Source: Pleurostoma richardsiae
Lineage: Eukaryota; Ascomycota; Sordariomycetes; Calosphaeriales; Pleurostomataceae
Direction: 5' to 3'
Assembly (NCBI GenBank): GCA_030052745.1
Contig: JANBVO010000069.1
Coordinates: 1-64,000 of the forward strand
DNA length: 64,000 nt
Part shown: positions 32,364-44,122 of the stretch, in pieces
Position numbering within the stretch: the stretch's first letter is position 1
Layout of the letters: the number at the start of each line of letters is the position of its first letter
Notes under the pieces: model-generated
The model's database searches: none
The model's input: only the letters and a program-made list of their open reading frames with translations
Told to the model about the DNA's origin: nothing
Program-made: the position numbers and the translations under genes

Positions 32364-33693
32364 TTCGTCGGTGGTTGTTGATGCCGCATCCCCAGCCGTG
32401 GCGTCTTCCTCCTTGCTTATATCGTGGGGCTGACCGTCAAGTCGCCGCCAGGCCGGCAGCCGTCAGGTACGGGACCACGTAATTACGGTCGACAATTGCC
32501 ACACCTCGCTCGGCGGGCTCCGACTGGTTCAACCACTATTGGCCGCATAGCTATTTCTCCTGCTGACAGTGGCCGGAGAGATAATGGGCACCCGACTGGC
32601 TCCGCTCCTGCAGCATACATACCGTACCATGGACACACAGGGAAGGACGAGGAGAGGAGGGCTTACGAAACTCTCGATAGCGCGAGAGACTAGCGGGCGG
32701 GTCTCTTCAGAGTGCACGTCGGATATGAGTTCTAGCGGCTTCTTACCACGGATATGCTTGTTTTACGGTCCGAGTGCGGGCGTGTGGTGCGCCGCGGAAG
32801 TGCCTCCTAGGCCGCCTACCAGCGCCTGGTGGATCAAGCAGGGCCGCGGCCGAGGACAACATACAATCAGCGCGGCGACCGTCGCACAACCGGTCCAGCG
32901 CAGGACGGCCCAACGCAGGACAGCCCAACGCAAGACGGGCATACCTTGCCCATCATCTGGGTGGAAGTAATTAGTTATGTACCAGCAATGATACAGTATA
33001 CAGTGCAGTATTTAGGAAAGCGGACGCGACTGCCCGGAGACGTCGCAGCATCCGAGGACCAGGGCCGCCTGCTGATGGGACGTGGTCTGACAGTTGAGCC
33101 GCTTGCAAGCACTGAAAATGTCATACAGTAGCTCCTCGCCCCTGCAGAAAGCACGGTCACCTGCCATCGTCTACGGCCAATAAACGGGAAACTCTTATCC
33201 AGGAAGGGAAAAGGGCCAGGACAAGCCGAAGCTTACGCTCCACAATCGTCAGCACGCAAAGTCTGATGTGGGGATCGCGAGGCCCACTGGTATAGCGTCA
33301 ACGGTGGCGGACGGCCAACGGCCATTCGCAACTGAAATTAGCGGTAGAGTGCGGAGCAGCCCGATCGACGGTGTCAGCGAGTGTCCGCGAGTGTCAGCAA
33401 CGGCGTCAGCGACGGCGTCAGCGACGGCATCTCGGCCCCGCGGCCTTTTTCCGCGTTCCGTTTCTGCATTCCGTCTTCTGCATCGCTGTGACCATTTACG
33501 AACATAGTGGCGGGGCTGTCAGCTGGAGCTGTCAGCTGGAGCGTCGGCTCGCGAGTAGGCTCTGGACGGCATCCCTGCGGCCACGCTGACAGGATGCATC
33601 GGTCACAAAACGAGCCTCTTTTCGTCCGGCCCCTCTTGCCGACCGAAGCGCCCATCAATCGCCACCAGGAGCTTGTGATGATAGGAATGAAGG
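32364..33693. other. Divergent intergenic region with simple repeats
   Basis: Separates the minus-strand small genes from the plus-strand bZIP-like gene. It holds a period-14 repeat with CGCAGGACGGCCCAA near 32900-32938, a TACAGTATACAGTGCAG word near 33000, and a GTCAGC cluster at 33371-33432. No convincing gene. Confidence 0.45.
33371..33432 (+). repeat. GTCAGCGAC-type short repeat
   Basis: The words GTGTCAGC, GTGTCCGC and GCGTCAGCGACG occur about six times in 60 bases. Two further GCTGTCAGCTGGA copies follow at 33525-33548. Confidence 0.75.
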
Positions 33694-34638
33694 ATGGAGG
33701 AGGCAACGGCACAGAAAAAGCCGTGGGAGGACGTGAAAGACCCGACGGAGCGGCGGCGGCTGCAGAACCTGGTGAACCAGAGGAACTGCAGGCGGAAGAA
33801 GAGAGAGCTGTTGAAGAGACAGCTGCAGCAAGCAGCCCCTCCTAGCCAGGCGGAGAAGCCACCCAGCGACGGCAGCACCATAGTGGTCGCACCCGCAAGC
33901 ACCGATGACCATTCGACGGACCCTTCCCCCGTGACCATTGATTACGCCGACCACTCGGCCCATGACGGCAAGCCTGAGTCACCAAGTCACATCATTCTCT
34001 GCTCACCCTCGGACATATTAGGTCTGGAGACTCCCTTCCATAGCCTCGACCACTCCAACATGCCCACCGCCATACCTGAGCTCACCAGCCGTAAGTGATG
34101 ACCACGTCGTTGATTTTTAAAAGACCGAACAGGGAAATAACAGCTCGCAGCAACCCCCTTCCTGTACCTGACGGCAGAGCACGGATACCAGGGACCAAGC
34201 ATCGGCATGGCGGACACTTTCATGGAGGAGGCTTTCGCAGACTTCGACAGCTTCTTCGACGCCAGCCCCACCACCCTCGATGTGGAGCGGCCGCCTGAAT
34301 GCCTCATCACGGCGCCCACGCAGGGCTCATCTACAGGCGCGGCGGATGGACCGGCCGGAATGCCCGACGACAAGAAGGAATCGAAGCCTGTGGCAGAGAA
34401 AAGGCCGGCAGAGAAACGTCCGGCAGAGAAAAGGCTGGCAGAGAAAAGTCCGGCCGGGAAAGGGGTCGCTGGGGAAGGGGTAGTGCGGCGGGTTCGTCTC
34501 TGTGGTCAGCTAAAGTTTGCAGAGATTGATTCTGTCTCCTGGATCAGATGGAGTGCGGCGGAGCGCATGGTGCTAGACGAACTGAAACGGAACAAGATCA
34601 CTTCAATCATAGACGCAATCCGGCAGGCTCTTGCCTAA
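33694..34638 (+). CDS. bZIP-like transcription factor with repeat-bearing C-terminus
   Basis: Two exons, 33694-34090 and 34178-34638, over an 87-nt intron with GTAAGTG donor, give 285 residues. Residues 10-35 read WEDVKDPTERRRLQNLVNQR followed by NCRRKKRELLKRQ. This is the fungal bZIP basic region of the type DPAERRRIQNRLNQR, with N-x7-R intact; a leucine zipper after it is very short. The middle is acidic and proline-rich. After the splice come FMEEAFADFDSFFD, an acidic activation-like segment, and five degenerate copies of the unit EKRPA (EKRPAEKRPAEKRLAEKSPA). The C-terminal LKFAEIDSVSWIRWSAAERM and LDELKRNKITSIIDAIRQAL form a short helical module I do not know. It diverges from the small minus-strand genes and precedes the acidic orphan gene. 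Confidence 0.65.
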
Positions 34639-35188
34639 GCCGCGGTCATCACAAGCCAAGTACGGTAGAACAGAGCATAATAGTTGAGAGTAGATGCGTG
34701 GCAGTTGAGATTAGATGCCCGACAGCCGGCGTTGGCAATGCGAGATGCTGTTCTGCGTCAGCTCTTGTGGAGGTGCTCGGCGCGCTAGTTAGGCCTGCTG
34801 ATGTTAGAGACGCGACGGCATCGCGGTAGTAGCAAACTTGTCCACGGCGATGCCGCCGATGATGACATTGTAGAGGTTCGCCGCCCATCACAAGAGCCCC
34901 CGACAGGAGACCTTGAGACCTGCGTGAACAACGAAGACAAGACCAAGGTCATGCTGGATGTCCCTGTCCAACATGTCACACTCTCTCCTACTACCGGCTC
35001 CGGTATATAAGCATACGCTGTCAGCCAGAGAGCGGCAGGACGCGATGAAAATAGCTCGGATACGAGGCCTAAAAATAAGAAGGCTAATAATAGGACATCA
35101 AGTAAACGACGGGCGAGCAGGACTCCTGCCCGCTACCGATCACAAAAGCACCCCTAGCGTCTTTTGATCTCGGCCAGCACTCGCTGCC
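34639..35188. other. No gene recognised
   Basis: Intergenic between two plus-strand genes. The last 200 bases are the probable promoter and leader of the 560-residue gene. Confidence 0.45.
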
Positions 35189-36922
35189 ATGGGTCATTCG
35201 AACAGGTGAAGAACGTCCTCCAAGGGAGAGCCGGTGCCGATCGACTCCATCTCAAGAGTAAGTTTTCCAATACAAGACGAGGACTTTGGGGAGCCAAGTG
35301 TCAGCTCAGATCCGAGCGAAGAGGGGGTCCTGCAGCCTGGGTCAGAGCGGCCGTCGGAGCGGCCGTCGGAGCTCCCGCCCGTGACGGACCGCACGGCACT
35401 GCCCTCGTCGTCTGCCTGTGTCCCGTCAAATGTCACGTCTGACCATGGCGACGGCAGCGTGGAGCCGCCTGAGCCCGTCATCACCCGGGCGAAAGAAGAC
35501 ATCTTCGACGACGCAGATGGCGTCCGGAAGAGAGACAACACCGCTGCGGGCCAGCTGGAGGTGGGAGGAAAATGCGCGGACAACACCCGGGGTCGAGCAC
35601 ATGAGGTGGAGGAAGTTCAGAAACAAGCACTCTTCGACGATAACCCGACCGAGGCCGACGGGCAGCGACCCGTCGACAGACCGAGCAGGGATGTTTGCAA
35701 CTTGCAACAGCAAGCCTCGCGGCCCCTGCATGTGCTCCTGGGGAGCACTGACAGCGCCGGCCGTGACGAGGCGGAAGCAGACCTAGCCCGCATCAACGAG
35801 GAGATCAGGAAAGCGATCGCCAACGAGATCCTGCCAGGCGATCCATACACGATCAAAATCGGTCAACTTCTGCCCATCTCAGAGGGGCTACACGGCATAG
35901 CGCCGTATGTCGTCAACGGCATGGAACGAGTCGCCGACGGCCTAAGCGACCGCCTGATCCGTCGCTTCGACAGCCTATGCCAACGCCCCGAAAACCAGTG
36001 GCCGGCGGATTGGACGTGCCTTGTCCGAGACGCGATCTCTGCCGTGTATCGACAAGCCGGGCGAGACTTCGAGGCATCTGGGCCAACGCGTCGGCAGAGG
36101 CAGCCACGCAGCACGGACGTTGACGAGGACGGCGACAGGAAGATGCTCGACAGGGGCGACCCGTCTGCCGACAACGCCGGTGACGAGACGAGGACGGAAG
36201 AACAGCCCCCTGCTACTGACGGCGGGCCCGAAGCAAGAACCAAGAGGGCCTGGGCGAGACCTCTCCAGCCAGGCAGAACGTTGGACGGCGAGACGATCCT
36301 CGGCCATCGGCCGTGGTTCGGACGCAGACGCGATGGGACGCCGTACGGTGTCACCTTCGTCGTCCAGACCAGAGGGAGGAACCCCGTCGAGCTCAGGCGA
36401 GCGTCCGCACTCGGCAGGGAGGTCAGAGACGCGTACTTCCGGCTGCCCGACGGCCAGAAACACGAGATAAGACAGAGCGGCGCGCTGGACTGTGAGGGAA
36501 TGCTTGACGAGATCCTCGGCTACGCCTGCTACCCCGACCCGTATTCGGGAACGCTGCCAGACGGGGCGGCCTGGTACAGGCTCAAAAACGGCGAGAAGAC
36601 GCTGATCAGCCGCAGGCTCCTGCGGGCCGCGCTCGGACAGGACGTCGCCGACTGGCAGGTGTCCAGCTTCTTCCACAAGAATCGGCTGGAACTCCCCTAT
36701 GGCCAGCTCCGGTTGCCGCCGGCGATCACAGGTCGGCCAGGGCCAGGAAGGCAGGGCGGGCAGCTGCGCTGGCAGGACAGGGGCAGCGCAACGGAATGCG
36801 GCCGCGATTTCGCCAGCGGCGACGACGACGACGACGACGACGACAGCAAGCTGCAGCGTGTCGGCACCTGGCGAAGACGAAAGACGAGGCACGGCAGCAC
36901 GGAAGACGTACAGTTGGGATAA
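35189..36922 (+). CDS. Orphan acidic 560-residue protein
   Basis: Two exons, 35189-35205 and 35257-36922, join MGHSN to RVSFPIQDEDFGEP over a 51-nt intron; the long frame itself lacks an ATG near its 5' end. Features in order: acidic serine-rich N-terminus with a short SERPSERPSE repeat, a helical segment EADLARINEEIRKAIANEI near residues 180-200, a linker with TDVDEDGDRKM near 300, and a compact domain of about 150 residues. That domain contains WFGRRRDGTPYGVTFVVQTR, YFRLPDGQKHEIRQSG, GYACYPDPYSG and WQVSSFFHKNRLELP. A run of eight aspartates lies near the C-terminus. I know no family for the domain. The length, uniform codon use and absence of stops argue for a real gene; GC content is high. 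Confidence 0.65.
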
Positions 36923-38247
36923 GGGCCAAGGGACAAGTCCAGGTAGACCTCGCAAGCCATATTTTCCCGCACAGGACAGGCGACGGCGCTAGGCGCTAAC
37001 GTTGGTGGGCCCTTCACAGGCCGGCTATAATGGCGTGATCCACTGCGACTCGGACAGTGTTCTCGCGCTAGACATATCAGGAACAATGATACGGCGTAGA
37101 CTTGCTGTGCTTCCCTCCCGCTCTGCCACCAGTTATCCGTGATACACTCCCGTCTTTGACCGCTTGCTCGGCCCAGCACGGGGCCACACACCTGCTCAGG
37201 GGAAGGGCGCCGTCCACCGGCGGGCCTATTGCGGCTTATCGCCGCGAGACCGTTAGCGCGCGCCTTGCCTCTCTAGGCAGCCGGCCCGGCGTCTCTGGCT
37301 GCCGGTGGAGATGTCGGCTTTCCACTGCAGGCTCCGCGCACGGATTTCCCCTATCAGAGCCGTTGACCCCTCATGGCGCTGGCCCACTTGAGCTACCCGC
37401 TGGTATGCAATTTCCTGTCGTGCCTGCGTGCTAAGACGCTCAGTCCCGGGTTTGGCCGCGGCCGGCTGTCGTGGCGTCGGACGCGCTCTAGTGCGTCGGG
37501 TCAACAGCGATAGGGGCATCAGCCGCTGCAGGGAAGAACCCCGCGTCTTGCCCAAGTCTTGCCCCTCCTGCCCCTCCTCCCCCTCCTCTAGCCTGGCTGT
37601 AACGGCGTTTTAGATGACCAACGTCTCCGGCTACGCTCCGGGGAGGTCAGCCGTGATGGCCGGTCCGAAATGAGCCCCTGAGTGGAGCGTGGAAGATTTT
37701 TAATCAAGTCTCCGCTGACCATCAAACTCCACGGCCAGCATTGGGCCCACAACGGCACAAGCACATGGTCCAGTTTGGATTCGAGACTCGGATACGGGCC
37801 ATTGCTTCGCCCCTACGGGAAAGCTGTGTCAGCATCAAAAGTCCGCCAGAGCCATGTCAGGGTTGGAGTAGGGGCGTTGCCTTCTCGGGCGCCACAGCCA
37901 CAGCTACAGCTTACAGTACCAGCCAGGTCTGCGACGCCACACTATCGATGACACAGTGACAATCCTACATCGACAAGTATCACTATCCGATGACCTTGGC
38001 ACCAGTCATCATGCCAGCGCCGGAGAGCTGACGCCATGGAGTACTGTAGAACGGACAGGCTCTTGCAAACTCACGTCTTTGAACCAGCTGATGCTCACAA
38101 GATGACCCCAGGCTGCGATACTCTTGAGAACGTTGACAGCTTCCGACTGTGCTGCAATGTTTATCGAGCTAAGCACACTCGATCGGTGTGTCCTCATGCC
38201 GGGCACGGGATACGCTGGGCCACAGTTTCTCCTACTGTTCAGTTGAC
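36923..38247. other. No gene recognised
   Basis: GC-rich to about 37620, with inverted-repeat-like GC words near 37200-37330 (CGGCGGGCC, GCCGGCCCGGCG) and a pyrimidine tract near 37550-37595. The last part is the promoter of the desaturase gene. Confidence 0.4.
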
Positions 38248-39746
38248 ATGGCTTCCACCGCAATCGCCAGGAAACGCCAGGGCGCTAGAAACACAACCCT
38301 GCGACAGAGAATGACCGCGGCCACGGCCGACTCAGATGCGTCTGTTACGTTGACCACCGTGTTAGCTGCCAAGTCGCGTCGTGCTTCGGGATCTACGGGT
38401 GCCAAAGGGGACCAGGCTACCTATGGAAAGCTGATAGACACGTGTGGCAACGACTTCGAGCTTCCTGATTTCACCATCAAGGACATCCGTGATGCCATCC
38501 CCAGGCACTGCTTCGAGCGCTCTGGCCTCCGTGGCCTGGCGTACGTCTTCCGTGACGTGGCCTCTATTGCCGGCACATTCTGCCTGTTCCACAACTTCGT
38601 CACGCCAGAGAGGATTCCTTCCCTGGCCCTTCGCTTTGTCCTCTGGGGCTTCTACACATTCCTTCAGGGTCTCTTCGGTACCGGTCTCTGGGTTCTTGCT
38701 CACGAGGCCGGCCACGGCGCCTTCTCCACGTCCAAGACGTTCAACGACATTGTGGGCTGGATCGTGCACTCCGCGTTACTCGTTCCGTACTTCAGCTGGC
38801 AGATGTCCCACAGGAGGCACCACAAGGCCACCGGCAACATGGAGCGCGACATGGTCTTCGTACCTCGCACTCGCGAGCAGCACGCCAGCCGGATCGACAA
38901 GCTGGCCCATGAACTCGGCGGGTTAACCGAGGAAACGCCCCTGTACACCCTTGTGATGCTGATCGGGCAGCAGCTCGTTGGCTGGCCCAATTACCTCCTA
39001 ACCAACGTTACCGGCCACAACAACCACGAGAAGCAGCGCGAGGGCCGCGGCAAGGGCAGGAGGAATGGTTTTTGCGGAGGCGTGAACCACTTCGATCCTA
39101 GGAGCCCGACCTTTGATAACAAGGAGGCAAAGCTGGTCGTGTATAGCGATATCGGTCTTCTTCTGGCCATTTCCACGCTTCTCTTCCTCGGCCATACTTT
39201 CGGCTGGGTGAACATGGCGGTCTGGTACATCCTCCCGTATTTCTGGGTCAATCACTGGCTTGGTGAGCCCCGTTCCCTTGCTGTGCGCGGTTATACTCTT
39301 TTTCACTGTTGTACTTCTGCTGACAGTAGATTGCGACGGCAGTGGCCATCACCTTCCTTCAGCATACCGATCCGACCTTACCACACTATACGGCCGACGA
39401 GTGGAACTTCGTCCGTGGCGCCGCGGCGACCATCGACCGCGACTTCGGCTTCATCGGCCGGCACCTGTTCCACGGCATCATCGAGACGCACGTGCTGCAC
39501 CACTACGTCAGCACCATTCCCTTCTACCACGCCGATGAGGCTAGCGAGGCAGTCAAGTCCGTCATGGGCAAGCACTACCGCGCCGATGTCGCCGAGGGTC
39601 CCATCGGCTTCATGAAGGCCCTGTACAAGAGCGCCCGCATGTGCCAGTGGGTCGAGCCCAGCGAAGGCGCTCTCGGCAACGGCAAAGGTGTCCTGTTCTT
39701 CCGCAACGACAACGGCCTAGGAGCCAAGCCCGCGAAGCTAACGTAG
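38248..39746 (+). CDS. Delta-12 fatty acid desaturase
   Basis: Membrane-bound acyl desaturase that introduces the second double bond into oleate to make linoleate, in the endoplasmic reticulum. Two exons, 38248-39262 and 39343-39746, over an 80-nt intron, give 472 residues, a normal length for this enzyme. The three histidine boxes are complete: HEAGHG at about residue 152, HRRHH at about 188 and HVLHH at about 388. Flanking text is also typical: FELPDFTIKDIRDAIPRHCF at the N-terminal side, VNHWLVAITFLQHTDP across the splice, and STIPFYHADEA after the last box. Four hydrophobic segments fit the usual topology. The ATG at 38248 is in frame and precedes a plausible N-terminus. No break is seen. 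In most fungi this is a core gene, so a second, accessory copy or a region boundary near here is possible. Confidence 0.96.
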
Positions 39747-41088
39747 TGTCGTCCTCAGAGCTAACGAGCAGTCATGATGCGACTCCCAGGACGAGAATAT
39801 GCCGCACCGCATATATCATGGCTGAGGTCCGCCGATCACGAAGGCGCGTGTTCCTGATTTTCTTCAAGGTCACTTCCTTGCGATTGCAGCTTCTCGGGGA
39901 TGGGCGATGTGCATAACATAGGCAAGGTGTGACGACATGGTCTCAACCACGACCGATAGGTGGCAATAGAAATAGAAAATAAGTTCGGCACATCTCTCAC
40001 AATTTCCTATGAGATGACGCTTGGCGTCTGACTGTCCATGCTCCAGTCTGCTGATTTGTCAACCTCAAGTGTTGATGTAGCATGTTACTTCAAGGCCCTG
40101 AGAGCTGGGGCACAGGAAGGCGTCAAGCAAGCAACGGAGTAGTTAGCTGAAGTGCAAGAGGATGGCCGGCAGCAAAGCTACGAGAAAGCAAGGCGTTCTT
40201 GGGACGCGGGTAACAGCAACAGAGCTGATGACAAACAGAGTGAAAATAGTAGGCCAGCTCATGGCCTCTCGTGGACCTTCCTGGTCTGTTAGTGGCGAAA
40301 TTCCCTTGTATCAGCTAGCGTTTCCCGTCTTGGTTTTTGTTCATTAGGAGGGTAGTGTTGTTCGTCAAATCACTCCTCGACCGGCACGTCTAGAGGACAC
40401 CTGGGATGACGTCCTGCGCGAACGGGCTGCAGACCACGTAATTGCCCGTACTTCTATGAGCCATCTTCTGGTGTCGGCTACGAGAAGAGAATCAGGCAAG
40501 TGTCTGAGGCCTTACGGGGGTTGCCACTTGAGCTACCAATCGGGATTTCGCTCAGCTAAACGGGGACTCTGCACCTTGTCAATGTCATCGATATATAACC
40601 AGATTCTAGATGCGGCTGTGCCGAACCGCAATCAAGCCTGAAGCAGCAGTCCACAACGAGACGGTCTTGACGGGACGGGTAGAGAGCACGAGATGGGTAG
40701 GAGGCACAAGACAGGTGAGACGATTAGAGTCAAAACACAGCCCCAAAGGATAGGGGTCAGCCGCCCTGTCTGGCAAGCTTTGACTGTCATTCTGGTAAGA
40801 TACATGAGCCATGCCGACGCCATCATGGAGAGTTTGTGGGCGTTTCCTCCTCAAACGTGGCAGAAAGACCAATGTCAGGAATATTGCTCTTTCGATGGGC
40901 GATAGGACATCTCCGACCCAGGGGACCAGGAGAGCTGCCTGGGAGGCTGTGCGAAGATTGAACTGTCTGCATCTTGCTGTGTGGGAAGTTCAGCCGGTGG
41001 CTGACCTGTGAATGAGATTTCAGGGCGAATTTCATCGCTGCTTCTCGTTAGCACGGACTTATGTAAAGGACTCTGCCGGGTTGAGTTA
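39747..41088. other. No gene recognised
   Basis: Lies between the 3' ends of the desaturase gene (+) and the cupredoxin gene (-). Only short unsupported frames. Confidence 0.45.
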
Positions 41089-42176
41089 CTAAATTGTCGC
41101 TATGCCCGTCGACCCTGTCGTAAGGTCAGGGCTTGCGTTGGACCACCTGTCAGGAAGAAGTGCGTGACTTCTCGGGCTTGTATCTACCACACTTCCTGGT
41201 TGCAGGATCCGTTTGTCTGCACTGCTGCTGTGAACCTGCGGGTCCTCTCTATCGACTCGGAATCCGGGCGGGTCTGTCTCGTGCTTCCTTCTCCCTCGGA
41301 GCCTCTTCACGAAGTAGATGATCGCAGCAGCCAGAACGAAAACGGCACAGACCCCAACGACGATCCCGACGATCTGTCTCGTCTCCAGTGTCGATCGTGC
41401 GCCCTTACTAGAGCTTCCCTGAGTGTTCACAGCTGCTGTCGAGGTCGGCGCGGCGGTAATACCCGTTGCCGATATGGCTCCTCCCTCGGTTGGATATGGA
41501 TCTCCCGGACTCAGCTGCAGCGTTGCATTGGCGAGGTATCTCTTCTGAGCATCAAGATCCCAAGTACCGTTCTAGAATCGTCTTCAGCCCTGGAAGCACT
41601 CCCGGCAAGGCCTTGTCTTACCGGGTTGATCACCCCAATCATGTGTTCGTCGACGCAGGCGTGGAGTGCGGAGCAGTAGTAGAAGAGCGGCCCCGAATCG
41701 GTTACGGTTATTCTGAACGTAGGAAGCTATTCCTGTCAGTGACAGCCGCGCACCTAGGGGACTCGCTCACATCGTTCTGGGTGGGGGTTACGGTCCTGAA
41801 TCCGCTGAAGAATCCTGACCCCTGGGGGTCGACATATTCGTATGGGATGCACGGGTATCCGAAATCGGCCCGGACGACAGAATGGTTCGAAGGAAAGAAC
41901 TGCCACTCTGCCCAGTCAGCGAGATGCGCTGCCGGGATGGGTGACCTTACCGATCACGTCGCCAATCGCGGCGGAGGTGGATTCTGGGTCGAAGTTGAAC
42001 CCCCCCTGAAGCCATCAGCTATTCGTCGCCGTAGCCCAAGGATTCTGTGCACATACAGCGCCAACATTGATTGTGTGGGTTACAGAGGCACGCGTCGTGG
42101 ACGGAGAGCTGCTTTGGGCTGTGGCCTGAGCAACAGCGGCAGCCGCTGTTGCGGATCGCAGAGTAGTAGGCCGCAT
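41089..42176 (-). CDS. Secreted serine/threonine-rich cupredoxin-domain protein with one membrane helix
   Basis: Five exons (42057-42176, 41951-42005, 41771-41907, 41622-41726, 41089-41544) give 290 residues; all joins keep frame. The N-terminus is a weak alanine-rich signal sequence followed by serines. The cupredoxin part runs from HTINVGAGGFNFDPESTSAA through WQFFPSNHSVVRADFGYPCI, FFSGFRTVTPTQND and FRITVTDSGPLFYYCSALHA to CVDEHMIGVINP. The asparagine-histidine, cysteine and methionine positions fit copper-site residues of these fungal extracellular proteins. A threonine-rich stalk leads to VGIVVGVCAVFVLAAAIIYF, a single membrane helix followed by a basic stop-transfer RLRGRRK and a cytoplasmic tail of about 65 residues. 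Function in the family is not known; a cell-surface role is likely. Confidence 0.85.
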
Positions 42177-44122
42177 CGTCTCGGGCCTGCCTGACGCCGG
42201 ACGGCTTGCACAGTGAGAGCCTCAGCGTTCGAGGAAATATAAGTACGGTTTGATGCTGACCAGAAATGCGGCACAAGTGGGAGGCCAGTCAGCCGAGCTT
42301 GGGTGTGACGGGCAGCAACCCATCTTCCATAAGACCCTTCTCGCCATCCATCGATCGGGGGTTCTATATACGCGCTTCATATGGCGAGGACCTCGGCGCT
42401 CCCTCTTGGTGACGCGCTTCAGTTATCCATATAGCGTTTCTCGATAGGAGGAAAACCGATGGACGTGGCTAGAACGGCTCGCGTGCGTGGACTGTTTCGG
42501 TGTCGTGTGCGCTAACTGCGCTATCGCCTGGCGCTGACACCATGCGTGTTCGCTGGAATGTCTCTAAAACGCTAGTCTCATTGATGACCGTCAAGTATCC
42601 AGCCGCCCCGCCGGTCGCGAGCGCACGGTGTCAGCGCCAAGATAACGTGTCCTGGAGCGGAACCCGCGCGGTCACTGGTGCTGAAAAGCTGACATGTCAG
42701 CAGCTCAGTTACTGAGCCTCCGGTGACCTGGCGGGCTGTTGACTTGTCACTTGCTATTCTTTGGCTGGACGGCCACTTCAGCGTATGCGAACAAGTCATC
42801 ACGAGATGCTGTACAGGTAGTTTGTCTTCCGCGGCCAGCATACAGTACAGTAGCATTGGAGACACGCTGGTATCAATCCTACCCAAGAGCTCCTACTATA
42901 AAGAGTGTCGAACCCGGCCCGAAAGATGACACGCCACCTCAAGCACACACGTCCCCACTTGGACATTGCCAGCCCAGAGCACATCTTTATCCTTCAGCAT
43001 GGGAAGGACAGGTCATCTTAGCCGCTCTAGCCACGATTCTCGCGACACTCCTCCGCTCCTACCTCCTTGCCCGGGGCCGCCGCCTACTCGGCCACTCCCG
43101 CCACTGCCCGAAAGAGACAACTCGCTGCTGTGCTAGGTGAAGGGGCTTATGCATACGAGGTTGTCTGCCAGCTTTCGACCCCGGTGTGATTGACAGAACG
43201 CTTTAGACTAATATTTCATCAGATTGTCCCTCTGGGAGGACACCAAATCTATAGATATATGGTGTTCGTCTTCTACACGGGAAACTTCGGCGGCAGCAAC
43301 CTCTACGACCCTGAGACAAGCATTCACTTGCATTTCGGGTCATAATCACGAACGACGTTTGCTGTAGAGAGGGACGGCAGCGTGGCACATCGCAGAATGC
43401 ATACGAAAGGCCCCATAACCGACTGTTTATCAGTGGTTGCTTGCCCGTAAGGTCCCTGTGCGAACTGCAGAGGCGAGGCTGGCGGGAGTGTAGGGTGTCC
43501 ATAGGTCCTTTGCGCGTGGGGCTGTGGCAATGGCTCGGGAGGTGGAAGTCCGGAGACACGGATTGCCCACGGCTGATTCTATTTAGGTATTGAGAGTAGC
43601 CGTGCTACTTCAGCTGTGTCGTCTGTCCAGTTTCAGGCTGATGTGTCGGCTGCGTGTTGCTGCGACGGATGCGACGGTTACAGCCACGGCAGCCAGTCTA
43701 TAGAACGAATTCGGTCTTTGACTTGAAACAATCGGTAGCAAAATGGCATGTAGACTGCCAGTCGGAGGCATAAGGCGTTCCAGGACCGGTCCTCGCAGAT
43801 GAACACTGCGAGAGATGGAAATATTTAAAGCTGAATGTCAGGCGCTCAACCCTTGCTGCAGATGTAATACAAAGGAAGAAAGGTATGGCTTTAGTTTCAT
43901 TATGTCTCTTTGACTTGAATAGGTGGCGTCTCGAAGTGTGGCGTAGTTGTTCACGAAGGCGAAGTATTTTGGTGGGCCCAGGCATCGGTGTATAAAAGAC
44001 AGGTCTCGGAGGCGGGACTTGAGGGGATAACTTGTAACCTTTTATTAAAGGGAATGATAGATGCAGCAGCGTCGTTGCTCTTTTCATCTTATTTTCCTCT
44101 CCCAACGTGCAAGACTAACAGT
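42177..44122. other. Stretch without a recognisable gene, many CTGACA words
   Basis: Promoter side of the cupredoxin gene at its start. From 42500 to 42720 the words GCTGACAC, GTGTCAGC and GCTGACATGTCAGCAG occur. Frames at 42739-43140 and 43203-43559 are not supported by motifs. About 44000-44120 is the leader of the coiled-coil secreted protein gene. Confidence 0.45.
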
